Shown here one piece after another: positions 42,695 to 51,432 of a DNA stretch of 64,000 nucleotides. The position numbers and the translations under genes were made by a program. Numbering within the stretch: the stretch's first letter is position 1; each line of letters begins with the position of its first letter. The notes beneath the pieces are model-generated. The model ran no database searches. It was not told where the DNA came from and saw nothing but the letters and a program-made list of their open reading frames with translations. This stretch comes from CAXTPV01 sp965276715 (GTDB lineage Bacteria > Pseudomonadota > Alphaproteobacteria > Acetobacterales > Acetobacteraceae): positions 1 to 64,000 of the forward strand of contig OZ255622.1 of the NCBI GenBank assembly GCA_965276715.1, written 5' to 3'.

Positions 42695-43462
42695 ATGAAC
42701 ATCGACGCGCTGCACGATCGGCGCGTTGCCGTGACGGGGGCCGCGAGCGGCATCGGCCGCGAGATCGTCAAGGCTTTCCGCGCATGTTCAGCGGCCGTTG
42801 CCGCCCTCGACGTCAATCTCGTCGGGCTGGACGAGCTCGCTCGGGAGACGAATGCTCGACCGATCCGATGCGACGTGACCGATGCGCGCTCCGTCCAGGC
42901 CGCGTTCGGCGAGATCCAGGCCGGGCTGGGCGGTCTCGACATCCTGGTCTCGAATGCCGGATCGGCCCGGCAGGCGCCGATCGGCGACGTCGACATCGAT
43001 GCGCTGCGGACGAGCTTCGAGCTCAATCTGTTCGGCCACCAGCGCGTCGCGCAGGCCGCCTTGACCATGTTCCGTGCATCGGGACGCGGCGGCCTGCTGC
43101 TGTTCAACATCTCCAACCAATCGGTCAATCCGGGCGTGAATTTCGGACCCTACGGCATCCCCAAGGCCGCTCTTCTCGCATTGATGAAGCAGTATGCGCT
43201 CGATCACGGCGCCGAGGGCATCCGTGCCAACGGGGTCAACGCCGGGCGGATCCGAACCGGACTCCTGGACGACGCCACGATCCGCCAACGCGCCGAGGCG
43301 CGTGGCCTGACCCCCGAGCTCTACATGGCCGGAAACCTGCTCGGCGAGGAAGTCACCGCGGCCGACGTGGCCGCTGCCTTCGTTCACCTCGCCCTGATGG
43401 ACAAGGTGAACGCCGCCGTGATCACCGTCGACGGCGGTACGATGGCAACCTCGTTGCGCTGA
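42695..43462 (+). CDS. Short-chain dehydrogenase resembling the C-terminal domain of aldolase/SDR fusions
   Basis: 255 residues. VTGAASGIGREIVKAF, ILVSNAGSA, LLFNISNQSVNPGVNFGPYG and the YGIPK catalytic pair. The NISNQSVNPG...FGPYGIPKAALL block, GIRANGVNAGRIRTGLL and MAGNLLGEEVTAADVAAAFV closely resemble the dehydrogenase half of bifunctional rhamnulose-1-phosphate aldolase/lactaldehyde dehydrogenase proteins, but the aldolase half is absent. It starts 19 nt after lsrF, so both likely work on the same substrate: oxidation of a polyol or hydroxy-ketone. Confidence 0.84.
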   Translation: MNIDALHDRRVAVTGAASGIGREIVKAFRACSAAVAALDVNLVGLDELARETNARPIRCDVTDARSVQAAFGEIQAGLGGLDILVSNAGSARQAPIGDVDIDALRTSFELNLFGHQRVAQAALTMFRASGRGGLLLFNISNQSVNPGVNFGPYGIPKAALLALMKQYALDHGAEGIRANGVNAGRIRTGLLDDATIRQRAEARGLTPELYMAGNLLGEEVTAADVAAAFVHLALMDKVNAAVITVDGGTMATSLR

Positions 43463-43519
43463 ACACCAACTTCGCCCAATCCGCCCGCTTCGCCGTCGAT
43501 CCGACAGTCGTGTCCCGGC

Positions 43520-45556
43520 TCACTTCGCCAGCGCCGCCGCCCGCACGAACGCCAGTCCGTTCGGCACGCCGTACCCCGTCGCATCGTCCCAGCCGGGCAA
43601 CGCCATCAACGACGAATCAGCCCCGAAGCTTACATCCAGCAGCGCCCCGATCCCCACGGTCGGCGAGGTGATCTGCACCGCCGTCCCCACGAACCCGTTC
43701 GGCTGGGTCTGAGTCAGGCTCAACAGTCCTGCCGGCGTATAGAACGTCGACGACGTGCCGGCGCCGATCGTCCCGGACAGGTTCGACTGGCTCGCCTGGA
43801 CCGGCACGATGTCCGTGATCGCGGTCGCCGGCATCCGCGCGATGATCGGCGCGGCCTGCCCCAGTCTTGCCCCGGCCGCCTGGTTCGCCAGCGCCCAGAT
43901 GCCCGAGAACACCGGGCTCGACAGGCTGGTCCCGCCGATGACCTCGACCACGCTCTGCGTGCCGTCGCCGTTCGGCGTGACGATGATCCCACCGGTGAAC
44001 GGGTCCGCGACCGCCGAGATGTCGGGCAGCTTCCGTCCGGCGCCCGTCAGCCCCGCTTGCCAGCGCGGCTTCTGCAGATACGCGCTTTCGCCCCCGCCGC
44101 CGCCCTGGGTGAAGCTCCCGGGGGAAGGGGGCACATTGATGCCGTTGATGTCGCCGATGAACGTCTCCGTCGTCCCCCAGCTGCTCTCGACCGGCCCGAT
44201 GTCGCTCGGCACGTCGAGGCTGGTGCCGCCGACGCCGGTCGCGAACGGCGAGTCCGCCGGGATGGAGGCCGCGCCCAACGGCGTGCCGAGCCCGAAATCG
44301 CCGCTGTCCCCGGTCGAGACGTTCACCGCGATCCCCGCCGCGGCCGCCTTGGCGATCACCGTGTTGAACGCCCGTGCCGTCGCCGGCCCGAAGCCCGACT
44401 CCGGATAGCCGTAGCTGTTCGAGATCACCTCACCGAGCCGGTGACTGACCGCGTAGTTCAGCGCATACGACAGCTCCTCCGCATCGTCGCTCGGCGCCAC
44501 CACCAGCACCAGCTTCGCTTTCGGCGCGATCGCGTGCGCCCACTCGACGTCGAGCGAGATCTCCACTGGCCATCCCGTCGGATACGGATTGGCGATCGGC
44601 GGCCCGTCCGGATAGACGATCCTCAGCGTGGACGCCGTCAACGCCGGCAGCCCCATCATCGTCGAGAACGCATTCGCGTCCGACATGATCGTGGGCGACC
44701 CGTAGGCATCCACCAGCACGATCGTCTGTCCCTGGCCCTCGTCGCCCGTCCGATAGACGGCCGGCAGCCCGTAATGCGCGCTGACCGCGGTCGCCGTGTA
44801 GCCGCAGGTGTTCGCGGCTGGTGCCACCCCGGTCGACACATATTGCGGACCGGTCAGGCTCGCATGCTCGGTCCCTCCGTTCGGCACGAAATGCGCCAGC
44901 GTATAGGTGCCCGTCGCCTCGAAGCATTGCGTCGTGAACACGCTGGCCGGATTGGCGGCCGCCGCCAACGGGAATTGCAACGGCTTGCCCGTCACGAGGC
45001 TGGTCTGCGCCAGCACGTAGGGCACCATCGGCGCCGTATCGAGGCCCGTGATCCCCGCGACCAGGCCGCCGCCCGCCACCGTCACGTGCGGCTCGGACGA
45101 CGGCGCGCGATACCGTGTCCCACCCGCCACGTAGCCGTGCAACGTCGTGCCGAGCGCCCGCCGGATCGCATCCGCACTCCCCGTCACCCGCAGCGCGGCG
45201 GCTGTCCCGCCGCGCGCCGTCACCGTCAGACCCGCCGCCTTCAGCGAGGCCACCAGCGCGCCGACCTCGCCGGCGCCGGCGCCCAGCGCCGCCACCTCGG
45301 ACGGCGTCATCCATCGATGATAAGCGGCCGAGGCCGGGTCCATCCGGTCGGCGACCGCGGCCTCGAAGCCCGTCTCGTCATGCGGCCGGAGCCACAGCGT
45401 CGCACTGATCGGCGCCGAGCCGTCGACCGGTCCCAGATCCTGGACCGGCCTCGCGAACGTGGCGCTCCGGGATGACGGACCAGCGAGCGTGGTCGCGGCG
45501 AAGGTGGCGGAGGCAAGCAGCAGGGCCCGCTTGGCGCACGGTGAGAAAACGATCAA
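43520..45556 (-). CDS. Secreted S53 family peptidase (sedolisin/pro-kumamolisin)
   Basis: A 678-residue acid-active serine-carboxyl protease. Signal peptide near SPCAKRALLLASATFAATTL, an activation (pro-kumamolisin) domain with MTPSEVAALGAGAGEVGALV (about 80-200), then the catalytic domain: Glu and Asp in PVEISLDVEWAHAI, oxyanion Asp region NVSTGDSGD, and the nucleophile Ser in IGGTSLSSPVFSGIW (GTSxxxP). The C-terminal DVSFGADSSLMALPGWDDAT provides the calcium site. I chose TTG 45556 because GGAG lies 8 nt upstream and a consensus-like promoter ends at 45618; the longer reading frame to 45658 would start upstream of that promoter. Confidence 0.88.
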   Translation of the reverse strand: MIVFSPCAKRALLLASATFAATTLAGPSSRSATFARPVQDLGPVDGSAPISATLWLRPHDETGFEAAVADRMDPASAAYHRWMTPSEVAALGAGAGEVGALVASLKAAGLTVTARGGTAAALRVTGSADAIRRALGTTLHGYVAGGTRYRAPSSEPHVTVAGGGLVAGITGLDTAPMVPYVLAQTSLVTGKPLQFPLAAAANPASVFTTQCFEATGTYTLAHFVPNGGTEHASLTGPQYVSTGVAPAANTCGYTATAVSAHYGLPAVYRTGDEGQGQTIVLVDAYGSPTIMSDANAFSTMMGLPALTASTLRIVYPDGPPIANPYPTGWPVEISLDVEWAHAIAPKAKLVLVVAPSDDAEELSYALNYAVSHRLGEVISNSYGYPESGFGPATARAFNTVIAKAAAAGIAVNVSTGDSGDFGLGTPLGAASIPADSPFATGVGGTSLDVPSDIGPVESSWGTTETFIGDINGINVPPSPGSFTQGGGGGESAYLQKPRWQAGLTGAGRKLPDISAVADPFTGGIIVTPNGDGTQSVVEVIGGTSLSSPVFSGIWALANQAAGARLGQAAPIIARMPATAITDIVPVQASQSNLSGTIGAGTSSTFYTPAGLLSLTQTQPNGFVGTAVQITSPTVGIGALLDVSFGADSSLMALPGWDDATGYGVPNGLAFVRAAALAK

Positions 45557-45617
45557 GGATCCACTCCGATTGAGCAACGTTATGTGTGCGGACCGACGTG
45601 TTTCTTGGTTGGTTGAG

Positions 45618-45645
45618 ACCCTAGAGCGGTCCGGACGCGTGTCAA
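45618..45645 (-). promoter_or_regulatory. Promoter of the sedolisin gene
   Basis: On the minus strand a perfect TTGACA (45645-45640) is followed after 16 nt by TAGGGT (45623-45618). It would give a leader of about 50-55 nt before the TTG start at 45556 and supports that start. Confidence 0.5.
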
Positions 45646-45774
45646 TCCGCCGCCGCAACCCTCGCCCATCGCGACCAAGACCTCCGGCGCCCCGTCACGC
45701 GGCACCCTCGACCGCGCATGGATCGATGCAATGGTCATGCAAATGACCGAATGCCCGCGTCCGCGGGTGCTGCG

Positions 45775-46515
45775 TCACATCGACCATCCGCCGTCCACGA
45801 TCTGCGTCGTTCCCGTCGTGAAGCTCGACTCGTCGGACGCCAGGTAGAGCGCGACCGCGGCGACCTCGTCCGCCGTCCCCAACCGCCCCATCGGCTGACG
45901 CGCCCGGAATGCCGAGAGCGACTCCGCCTCGCTGATCCCGCCCGCCGCCGCCGCCGTCGCCGCGCGCTCCCGCATCGACGGCGTCTCCACCGTGCCCGGG
46001 CAGATCGCGTTGCAGCGTATGCCATGGCCGATATAGTCCGCCGCAACCGACTTCGTCAGCCCGATCACCGCCGCCTTCGAAGCGCTGTAGGCGAACCGCA
46101 CCGGAACTCCCTTCACGCTCGACGCCACGGACGACATGTTGATGATCGACCCGCGTCCCGCCGACAGCATGCCCGGCAGGAACGCCCGGATGGTGTGGAA
46201 CATCGCCGTCACGTTCAGCCTGAACGAGAACTCCCACGCCGCGTCGTCGCATTCCAGTAACGACCCGTGCTGCACCGTGCCGGCGCAGTTGAACAGCACG
46301 TCGACCGTCCCGATCTCAGCCGCCAACGCCTTGATCGAGGCCGCATCGGTCACGTCCAGCGCCCGGACCTGCATCCCGGCCGCACCCGCGAGCGCCGCGA
46401 TCCGCAGGTCGGTCGCGAACACCTCCGCTCCCTCGCGCGCGAACATCGCCGCCGCCGCCAGCCCGATCCCCTGTGCCGCCGCCGTCACCAAGGCCCGTTT
46501 TCCAGCCAGACGCAT
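45775..46515 (-). CDS. SDR family oxidoreductase (2-keto-3-deoxy-L-fuconate dehydrogenase/BDH2-like)
   Basis: 246 residues from ATG 46515, with GAGGAGGG upstream. VTAAAQGIGLAAAAMFAREG (cofactor), DVLFNCAGTVQHGSLLECDD, INMSSVASSVKGVPVRFAYS with the YSASK pair, and NAICPGTVETPSMRERA. The FNCAG and GIRCNAICPGTVETPS signatures match the SDR branch of L-KDF dehydrogenase and DHRS6. A role in sugar-acid oxidation is plausible given the GH35 gene divergent from it, but this is inference. The extended open frame upstream is non-coding. Confidence 0.83.
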   Translation of the reverse strand: MRLAGKRALVTAAAQGIGLAAAAMFAREGAEVFATDLRIAALAGAAGMQVRALDVTDAASIKALAAEIGTVDVLFNCAGTVQHGSLLECDDAAWEFSFRLNVTAMFHTIRAFLPGMLSAGRGSIINMSSVASSVKGVPVRFAYSASKAAVIGLTKSVAADYIGHGIRCNAICPGTVETPSMRERAATAAAAGGISEAESLSAFRARQPMGRLGTADEVAAVALYLASDESSFTTGTTQIVDGGWSM

Positions 46516-46778
46516 CGCCACCCTCCTCTCGCCGACATGCCGCGACGATAAACCTCCCTGGACATCGGCGCGAATGTTCGCTCTCGCCGACGGAGCGGCC
46601 TCGGTTCGGAGCCAATCACGAACTTGCAGACCAATCGCCGGCGGTATTGGTGTCATCTTCCTGCCGGGCATGGGGCGCGACGAACGACGCACCGTTGAGG
46701 GGAGGACGGAACTATGACCGTGACGCGACACTCGATATTGGCGACTCGCGGCCGCCGGCCTGATCGGCTCTGGCCGTC

Positions 46779-48374
46779 TTGGGGTCACGCGCGCCCGTCA
46801 CGTTCGATACGTTCTCACGCAAGATCAGCGACAAGCGCACCTGTCACTGGTGCGGCGAGTTCCACTACTGGCGTCTGCCCAGTCCCGATCTCTGGCGCGA
46901 CGTCCTGCAGAAATACAAGGCCGCCGGCTTCACCGCGGCCTCCGTGTACTCCAGTTGGGCCTGTCACTCGCCTGCGTCTGGAACCTACGACTTCACCGGC
47001 GTCCGCGACATCGCGCGCCTGCTCGACATCGCCTCCGAAGTCGGGATCTACATCGCCGCGCGTCCGGGCCCGTACACCAACGCCGAGACGGATTCCGGCG
47101 GCTTCCACGGATGGGTCGACACCGAGGCAGGCATCGCGCGCGCCGACGGCATCGTCGTGCCGACGTTCACCAACGAGAGCAGGAAGTGGGCGCCGGGGAC
47201 GCCGGGCGGGGCCGACATCTACGGCTTCGACAGCTACCCGCAGAACTTCAACGCGAGCCACCCCACCGTCTGGCTGCAGGTCCCCGACTACACCGTCCAG
47301 CGAACCGAAGGCAGCGCGCTCAACCCGTTGTTCCTTTCGGAAGGGCAGGGCGGCTCGTTCGACCCGTGGGACGGCCCCGGCTACCTCGTCGGCTCCGTCC
47401 GCGACGTGCTGCAGACCGTCCAGCTTCCCGACGCGACGTCCACCAACAAGAACCTCCGTGTCCGCCACATGGCCAACCCCGCGACGCTGGCCCAGTTCTT
47501 CACCATCCTGCAGGCCGACTGGACCTCGACCGGGTATGACACCGTCAATTTCGAGCTCACGCTGGCCGACCAGAACTACCAGAGCGTGCCGCAGGTGGGC
47601 TCGCTGATCATCAATGGCCGCGACGCCAAGCTTCTGGTCGCCGGCTACAATGTCTGGATCAACGGCCAGTGCGCCGGCGATCCGACCGGGAGTGCGGTAT
47701 TCGCCTTCCCGTCGGGCAGCATCGTCGCCGGGCAGTCGAAGCTGATCGCCGTCCTCACGATGAACTACGGCCACAACGAGGACGGCTCATCGAACGACAG
47801 GCACAAGCAGCCGCGCGGGCTGACCGGCTACGCCCTTCAAGGGTCAGCCGCGGTGCGGACCTGGCATATCCAGGGCAACCAGGGCGGCCAGGAACCGATC
47901 GATCCCGTCCACGGTCCGTTGAACAACGGCGGCCTGTTCGGCGAGCGCAACGGCTGGTATCTCCCCGGCTACCCGACGGCAAGCTGGCATCCGGTCTCGC
48001 TCCCAGCCACCAACAGCGCGCCCGGGATCACCTGGTATTCGACCCGGGTCGACCTCGCCACGCCAGCCGGCCAGGACGTCTCGATCGGCATCCAGATCAC
48101 CGACGACAGGGCGCGCGACTACAATCTTCGCATCTACGTCAATGGCTGGCACATGGGCCGCTACGTCAACAATGTCGGCCCGCAGACGAACTACGTGGTC
48201 CCGAACGGCATCCTGAACACCGACGGCCCCAACACGATCACCATCGCGTCGATCAGCTTCGCCGACGGCACCGGCGGTCTCGGTGCGCTGTCGCTCACCC
48301 TCCTCGGCAATGTCTTGGGCGGCGTTCCGGTGTCTCTCGTCGACAGTCCGACCTACCAGACCATCTTCGGCTGA
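46779..48374 (+). CDS. Shortened GH35 beta-galactosidase relative, probably inactive or a pseudogene
   Basis: 531 residues in a frame that opens after a stop at 46761 and has only TTG 46779 as start. The N-terminal part is GH35: GEFHYWRLPSPDLWRDVLQK, YDFTGVRDIARLLDIASEVG and YIAARPGPYTNAETDSGGFH. The protein then jumps from GGFHGW to GIVVPTFTNE, omitting the usual segment with the acid/base NEY motif; the region of the nucleophile Glu (LFLSEGQGGSFDPW) is kept. Full-size relatives are, from memory, nearly twice as long. A strong GAGGGGAGGA plus ATG at 46714 reads in another frame, so the real start and signal peptide appear lost by frameshift. The C-terminal half is beta-sandwich-like (jelly-roll). 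Confidence 0.68.
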   Translation: MGSRAPVTFDTFSRKISDKRTCHWCGEFHYWRLPSPDLWRDVLQKYKAAGFTAASVYSSWACHSPASGTYDFTGVRDIARLLDIASEVGIYIAARPGPYTNAETDSGGFHGWVDTEAGIARADGIVVPTFTNESRKWAPGTPGGADIYGFDSYPQNFNASHPTVWLQVPDYTVQRTEGSALNPLFLSEGQGGSFDPWDGPGYLVGSVRDVLQTVQLPDATSTNKNLRVRHMANPATLAQFFTILQADWTSTGYDTVNFELTLADQNYQSVPQVGSLIINGRDAKLLVAGYNVWINGQCAGDPTGSAVFAFPSGSIVAGQSKLIAVLTMNYGHNEDGSSNDRHKQPRGLTGYALQGSAAVRTWHIQGNQGGQEPIDPVHGPLNNGGLFGERNGWYLPGYPTASWHPVSLPATNSAPGITWYSTRVDLATPAGQDVSIGIQITDDRARDYNLRIYVNGWHMGRYVNNVGPQTNYVVPNGILNTDGPNTITIASISFADGTGGLGALSLTLLGNVLGGVPVSLVDSPTYQTIFG

Positions 48375-48402
48375 ACGCGGAAGGGCGCCTGCCCGCGTCC
48401 CT

Positions 48403-49395
48403 CTACGGCACCGTGACGACCACTTTCCCGACCTGGGTATTGCCCTCCAGGAACCGGTAGGCGTCCACGATCTCCGAGAACGGGAACATCCGCGCGATCA
48501 CCGGCGCGAGCCGCCCGGACGCCAGCCCGTCCGACACGAACGCGCAGGCCCGCGCAAGCGCGCCGTCGCGACGCGTCAGGTCCCTGATCGTCCAGCCACG
48601 AACCGTCAGTCCCTTGCCGAGGGCCGCCAGCACCGGCAGCGCGGTGAATTGCTGCGACAGCGCGCCATAGACGATGATCGTCCCGCCCACCGCGGCCGCC
48701 CGGGCCAGGGACGCGAGCCCGCCGCCCGCCACCGCATCGAACACCACCCGTGCCCCTTGCCCGCCGGTGATCCGCGCCACCGCCGATCCGACATCCTCGT
48801 CCTCGGTCACGATCACATGCGAGGCCCCCGCCGCCAGCAACGCCTGGCACTTGGCCGAGCCGCGGGTCGTGGCGATCGCGACCCCGCCCACCGACCGCAC
48901 CAGCCCGATCGCCGCGAGCCCGACCGACGACGAGGCTGCCGTGATCACCACCGCATCCCCGGCCTCGATACGGGCATACTCGACCAGCGCCCCGTAGGCC
49001 GTCAGGAACTGCATCCAGGCCGCCGCCGCGACCTCGAACGACACGCCGGACGGGATCGGCCGCACCATCTCCGCCGGCACCACCGCGAACTCGCCGATCG
49101 TTCCATGACTGCTCATCGACAGCAGCGGCACCACCGCGACCCGGTCTCCCACGGCGATGCCCGCGACCTCGTCGCCGACCGCCTCGATCACGCCGGCCGC
49201 CTCGTAGCCCAGCCGCGACGGCAGCACCGGCTTCTCCAGATACCGTCCTTCTCGGAACGCCACCTCCGCCCGGTTCAGCCCCACGGCGCGGATCCCGATC
49301 CGCACCTCGCCGGTCCCGGGTGCCGCCTCGGCCACCGCCTCGATCCGAAGCACGTCCGCCGCACCCGTCTCGTGGAACCGGACGATCCGTCTCAC
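48403..49395 (-). CDS. Zinc-independent MDR-family quinone oxidoreductase-like protein
   Basis: 330 residues of the medium-chain dehydrogenase superfamily. N-terminal GroES-like domain (VGLNRAEVAFREGRYLEKPV, LGYEAAGVIEAVGDEVAG), Rossmann domain with VITAASSSVGLAAIGLVRSV and VVFDAVAGGGLASLARAAAV. The catalytic zinc cysteine/histidine ligands of alcohol dehydrogenases are missing, as in quinone oxidoreductase/zeta-crystallin proteins. NADPH is the likely cofactor. It is 1 nt from the DUF815 gene's stop on the same strand. Confidence 0.85.
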   Translation of the reverse strand: MRRIVRFHETGAADVLRIEAVAEAAPGTGEVRIGIRAVGLNRAEVAFREGRYLEKPVLPSRLGYEAAGVIEAVGDEVAGIAVGDRVAVVPLLSMSSHGTIGEFAVVPAEMVRPIPSGVSFEVAAAAWMQFLTAYGALVEYARIEAGDAVVITAASSSVGLAAIGLVRSVGGVAIATTRGSAKCQALLAAGASHVIVTEDEDVGSAVARITGGQGARVVFDAVAGGGLASLARAAAVGGTIIVYGALSQQFTALPVLAALGKGLTVRGWTIRDLTRRDGALARACAFVSDGLASGRLAPVIARMFPFSEIVDAYRFLEGNTQVGKVVVTVP

Positions 49396-49396
49396 C

Positions 49397-50248
49397 TCAG
49401 GCCTCCAGGCGTCCAGCCAGGTCCTCGATGAACTGCGACGCTACGCGACCCGAACGGGCGCCACGGGTGATCGACCATTCCATCGCGTCCGCGTGCAGCC
49501 GCTCCCGATCCGTCGCCAGACCGAGCGCCGACGCGTAGCCCTCCACCATCGCGAGATATGTCGGCTGGTCGCAATGGTGGAACCCGATCGACAGGCCGAA
49601 CCGGTCCGACAGCGAGACCTTCTCCTCGACCGCCTCGCCAGGATTGATCGCCGTCCCGCTTTCGTTCTCGATCATCTCCCGCGACAGCAGATGCCGCCGG
49701 TTGCTGGTCGCGTAGAACAGCACGTTCTCCGGCCGACCTTCGATCCCGCCGTCGAGTACCGACTTCAACGCCTTGTAGTCCGCCCTGTCGGTCGGACCGC
49801 CGTCGAACGACAGGTCGTCGCAGAACACCAGCACACGCCGAGGCGCTCCCCGCAGCATGCCCAGCAGCGACGGCAACGTCGGCAGCTCGTCACGCGAGAT
49901 CTCCACCAGCGCCAGCGCGTCCGCCCGCTCGGCGAGCGCCGCCGCATGCGCCGCCTTCACCAGCGACGACTTGCCCATCCCACGCGCGCCCCACAGCAGC
50001 ACGTTGTTCGCACGCCGGCCGCGCGCGAAGCGCAGCGTGTTGTCCAGCACCAGATCGCGCTGCCGATCGATCCCGCGCAACAGCCCGATCTCGACCCGGC
50101 TCACCATCGCCACCGCCGACAGCGATCGCGTTTCCCCATGCCACACGAACGCGTTCGAACCCGCGATCGACGCTGGACCGGGGGGCGACGGCGCCAGCCG
50201 GTCCAGCGCGCCGGCGATCCGATCCAGCAGGGGCATCAGGCGATCCAT
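49397..50248 (-). CDS. DUF815-family AAA-type ATP-binding protein
   Basis: A 283-residue P-loop ATPase. Walker A VLLWGARGMGKSSLVKAAHA, Walker B RVLVFCDDLSFDG, sensor-1 NVLFYATSNRRHLL and EKVSLSDRFGLSIGFHHCDQ. The family is common in Proteobacteria next to yajC; its substrate is unknown. It is divergent from yajC with about 89 bp between. Translated products show no membrane segment, so it is cytoplasmic. Confidence 0.88.
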   Translation of the reverse strand: MDRLMPLLDRIAGALDRLAPSPPGPASIAGSNAFVWHGETRSLSAVAMVSRVEIGLLRGIDRQRDLVLDNTLRFARGRRANNVLLWGARGMGKSSLVKAAHAAALAERADALALVEISRDELPTLPSLLGMLRGAPRRVLVFCDDLSFDGGPTDRADYKALKSVLDGGIEGRPENVLFYATSNRRHLLSREMIENESGTAINPGEAVEEKVSLSDRFGLSIGFHHCDQPTYLAMVEGYASALGLATDRERLHADAMEWSITRGARSGRVASQFIEDLAGRLEA

Positions 50249-50337
50249 GCGGCAATCCGTGGTGTTTCGACACGCTTGACGGGCAGGGGCCGCAGCCTAT
50301 GGTCCGCCGCGCCGACGAGAGCAACCCGGAGCATTCC

Positions 50338-50691
50338 ATGAACTGGCTGATCGAACCCGCCTACGCACAGGCCGCGGGCGCCGCCGGCATGTCGGCGCAA
50401 CTGCTGCAGTTCGCTCCGATCATCCTGATTTTCATCGTCTTCTACTTTCTCTTCTTCCGCCCTCAGCAGCAGAAGCAGAAGGAAACCAAGGCGATGCTGT
50501 CGGCCCTCCGTCGTGGCGACCGGGTCGTGACCGCCGGCGGCATCCTTGCGACCGTCAACCGTGTCAAGGACGGCACCAACGAGGTCGAGGTCGACATCGC
50601 GCCCAACGTCCGAGTGACGGTGCTGCGCGATACCATCAGCACCGTCGTCAAGCCCAAGCCGGCCAACGACGCGGCGCCCGCCAAAACCTAG
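50338..50691 (+). CDS. yajC: Preprotein translocase subunit YajC
   Basis: A 117-residue inner-membrane protein of the SecDF-YajC accessory complex. A single membrane helix (LLQFAPIILIFIVFYFLFF) is followed by RPQQQKQKETKAMLSALRRG, then DRVVTAGGILATVNRVKDGT. CCGGAG precedes the ATG at 50338. In most alphaproteobacteria secD and secF follow; here a hairpin and convergent sodB follow instead, so secDF must lie elsewhere. Confidence 0.92.
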   Translation: MNWLIEPAYAQAAGAAGMSAQLLQFAPIILIFIVFYFLFFRPQQQKQKETKAMLSALRRGDRVVTAGGILATVNRVKDGTNEVEVDIAPNVRVTVLRDTISTVVKPKPANDAAPAKT

Positions 50692-50694
50692 GAC

Positions 50695-50714
50695 CTGGGG
50701 CCAGGCGGCCCCAG
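50695..50714. terminator. Bidirectional hairpin between yajC and sodB
   Basis: CTGGGGCC (50695-50702) pairs perfectly with GGCCCCAG (50707-50714) around a 4-nt loop. It lies 4 nt after the yajC stop and 30 nt from the sodB stop, so it can serve both convergent genes. No U-tract follows on either strand, so intrinsic termination is not certain. Confidence 0.45.
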
Positions 50715-50743
50715 ACCTGCTTGACCTAGTCCGCCCGCCAGAC

Positions 50744-51352
50744 TCAAGCCGCGTGGAGCGACGCTTCCGCGAACTCGTAGTTCGCGATCTTGTCCATCCA
50801 GTTCTGGATGTAATCCGGGCGCCGGTTGCGAAAATCGACGTAGTAGGAGTGCTCCCACACATCGATCCCGAGCAGCGGCTTGCCCTCGCCGGTCGCGACC
50901 GGGTTCGATCCGTTCGGCGTCTTCGTCACCTTCAGCTTGCCGTCGCTGGCCAGCACCAGCCACGCCCAGCCCGAGCCGAACTGCGTCGTCGCCGCCTGCT
51001 TGAACTGCTCCTTGAACGTCTCGACCGAGCCGAAATCCTCGACGATCTTGCTCTCCAGCGCGCCGGGCACCGCGCCGCCCGTCGGCGACATCGCCTGCCA
51101 GAACAGGATGTGGTTCCAATGCTGCCCGGCATTGTTGAACACCGGCGCGTGGTCCGCCTTGCCGTGCGTCATCGCGATGATCTCCTCGAGCGACTTGCCG
51201 GCGAGCGTCGCGTCCTTCTCGACGAAACCGTTCAGTGCCGTCACGTAGGCCTGGTGATGCTTGTCGTGATGAAGCTCCAGCGTCTCCTGGCTCATGCCGC
51301 GTCCCGCGAGCGCGTTGTGCGAATAGGGCAGCGAGGGCAATTCGAAAGCCAT
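50744..51352 (-). CDS. sodB: Superoxide dismutase, iron type
   Basis: 202 residues from ATG 51352 (MAFELPSLPYSHNALAGRGM). Metal ligands His28 (LHHDKHHQAY), His81 (HWNHILFW), Asp164 and His168 (DVWEHSYYVDF). Gln77 in NNAGQHWNH sits where Fe-SODs place their active-site Gln, favouring iron over manganese. No signal peptide, so cytosolic. Convergent with yajC and divergent from the squalene/phytoene synthase-like gene. Confidence 0.93.
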   Translation of the reverse strand: MAFELPSLPYSHNALAGRGMSQETLELHHDKHHQAYVTALNGFVEKDATLAGKSLEEIIAMTHGKADHAPVFNNAGQHWNHILFWQAMSPTGGAVPGALESKIVEDFGSVETFKEQFKQAATTQFGSGWAWLVLASDGKLKVTKTPNGSNPVATGEGKPLLGIDVWEHSYYVDFRNRRPDYIQNWMDKIANYEFAEASLHAA

Positions 51353-51432
51353 GACATGCGTCTCCGTTGAATTGAGTCCCAGCTTGAACGCATCGGCGCC
51401 ACCGAAGTGGCAGCCATGCGCCTGACCATGTA

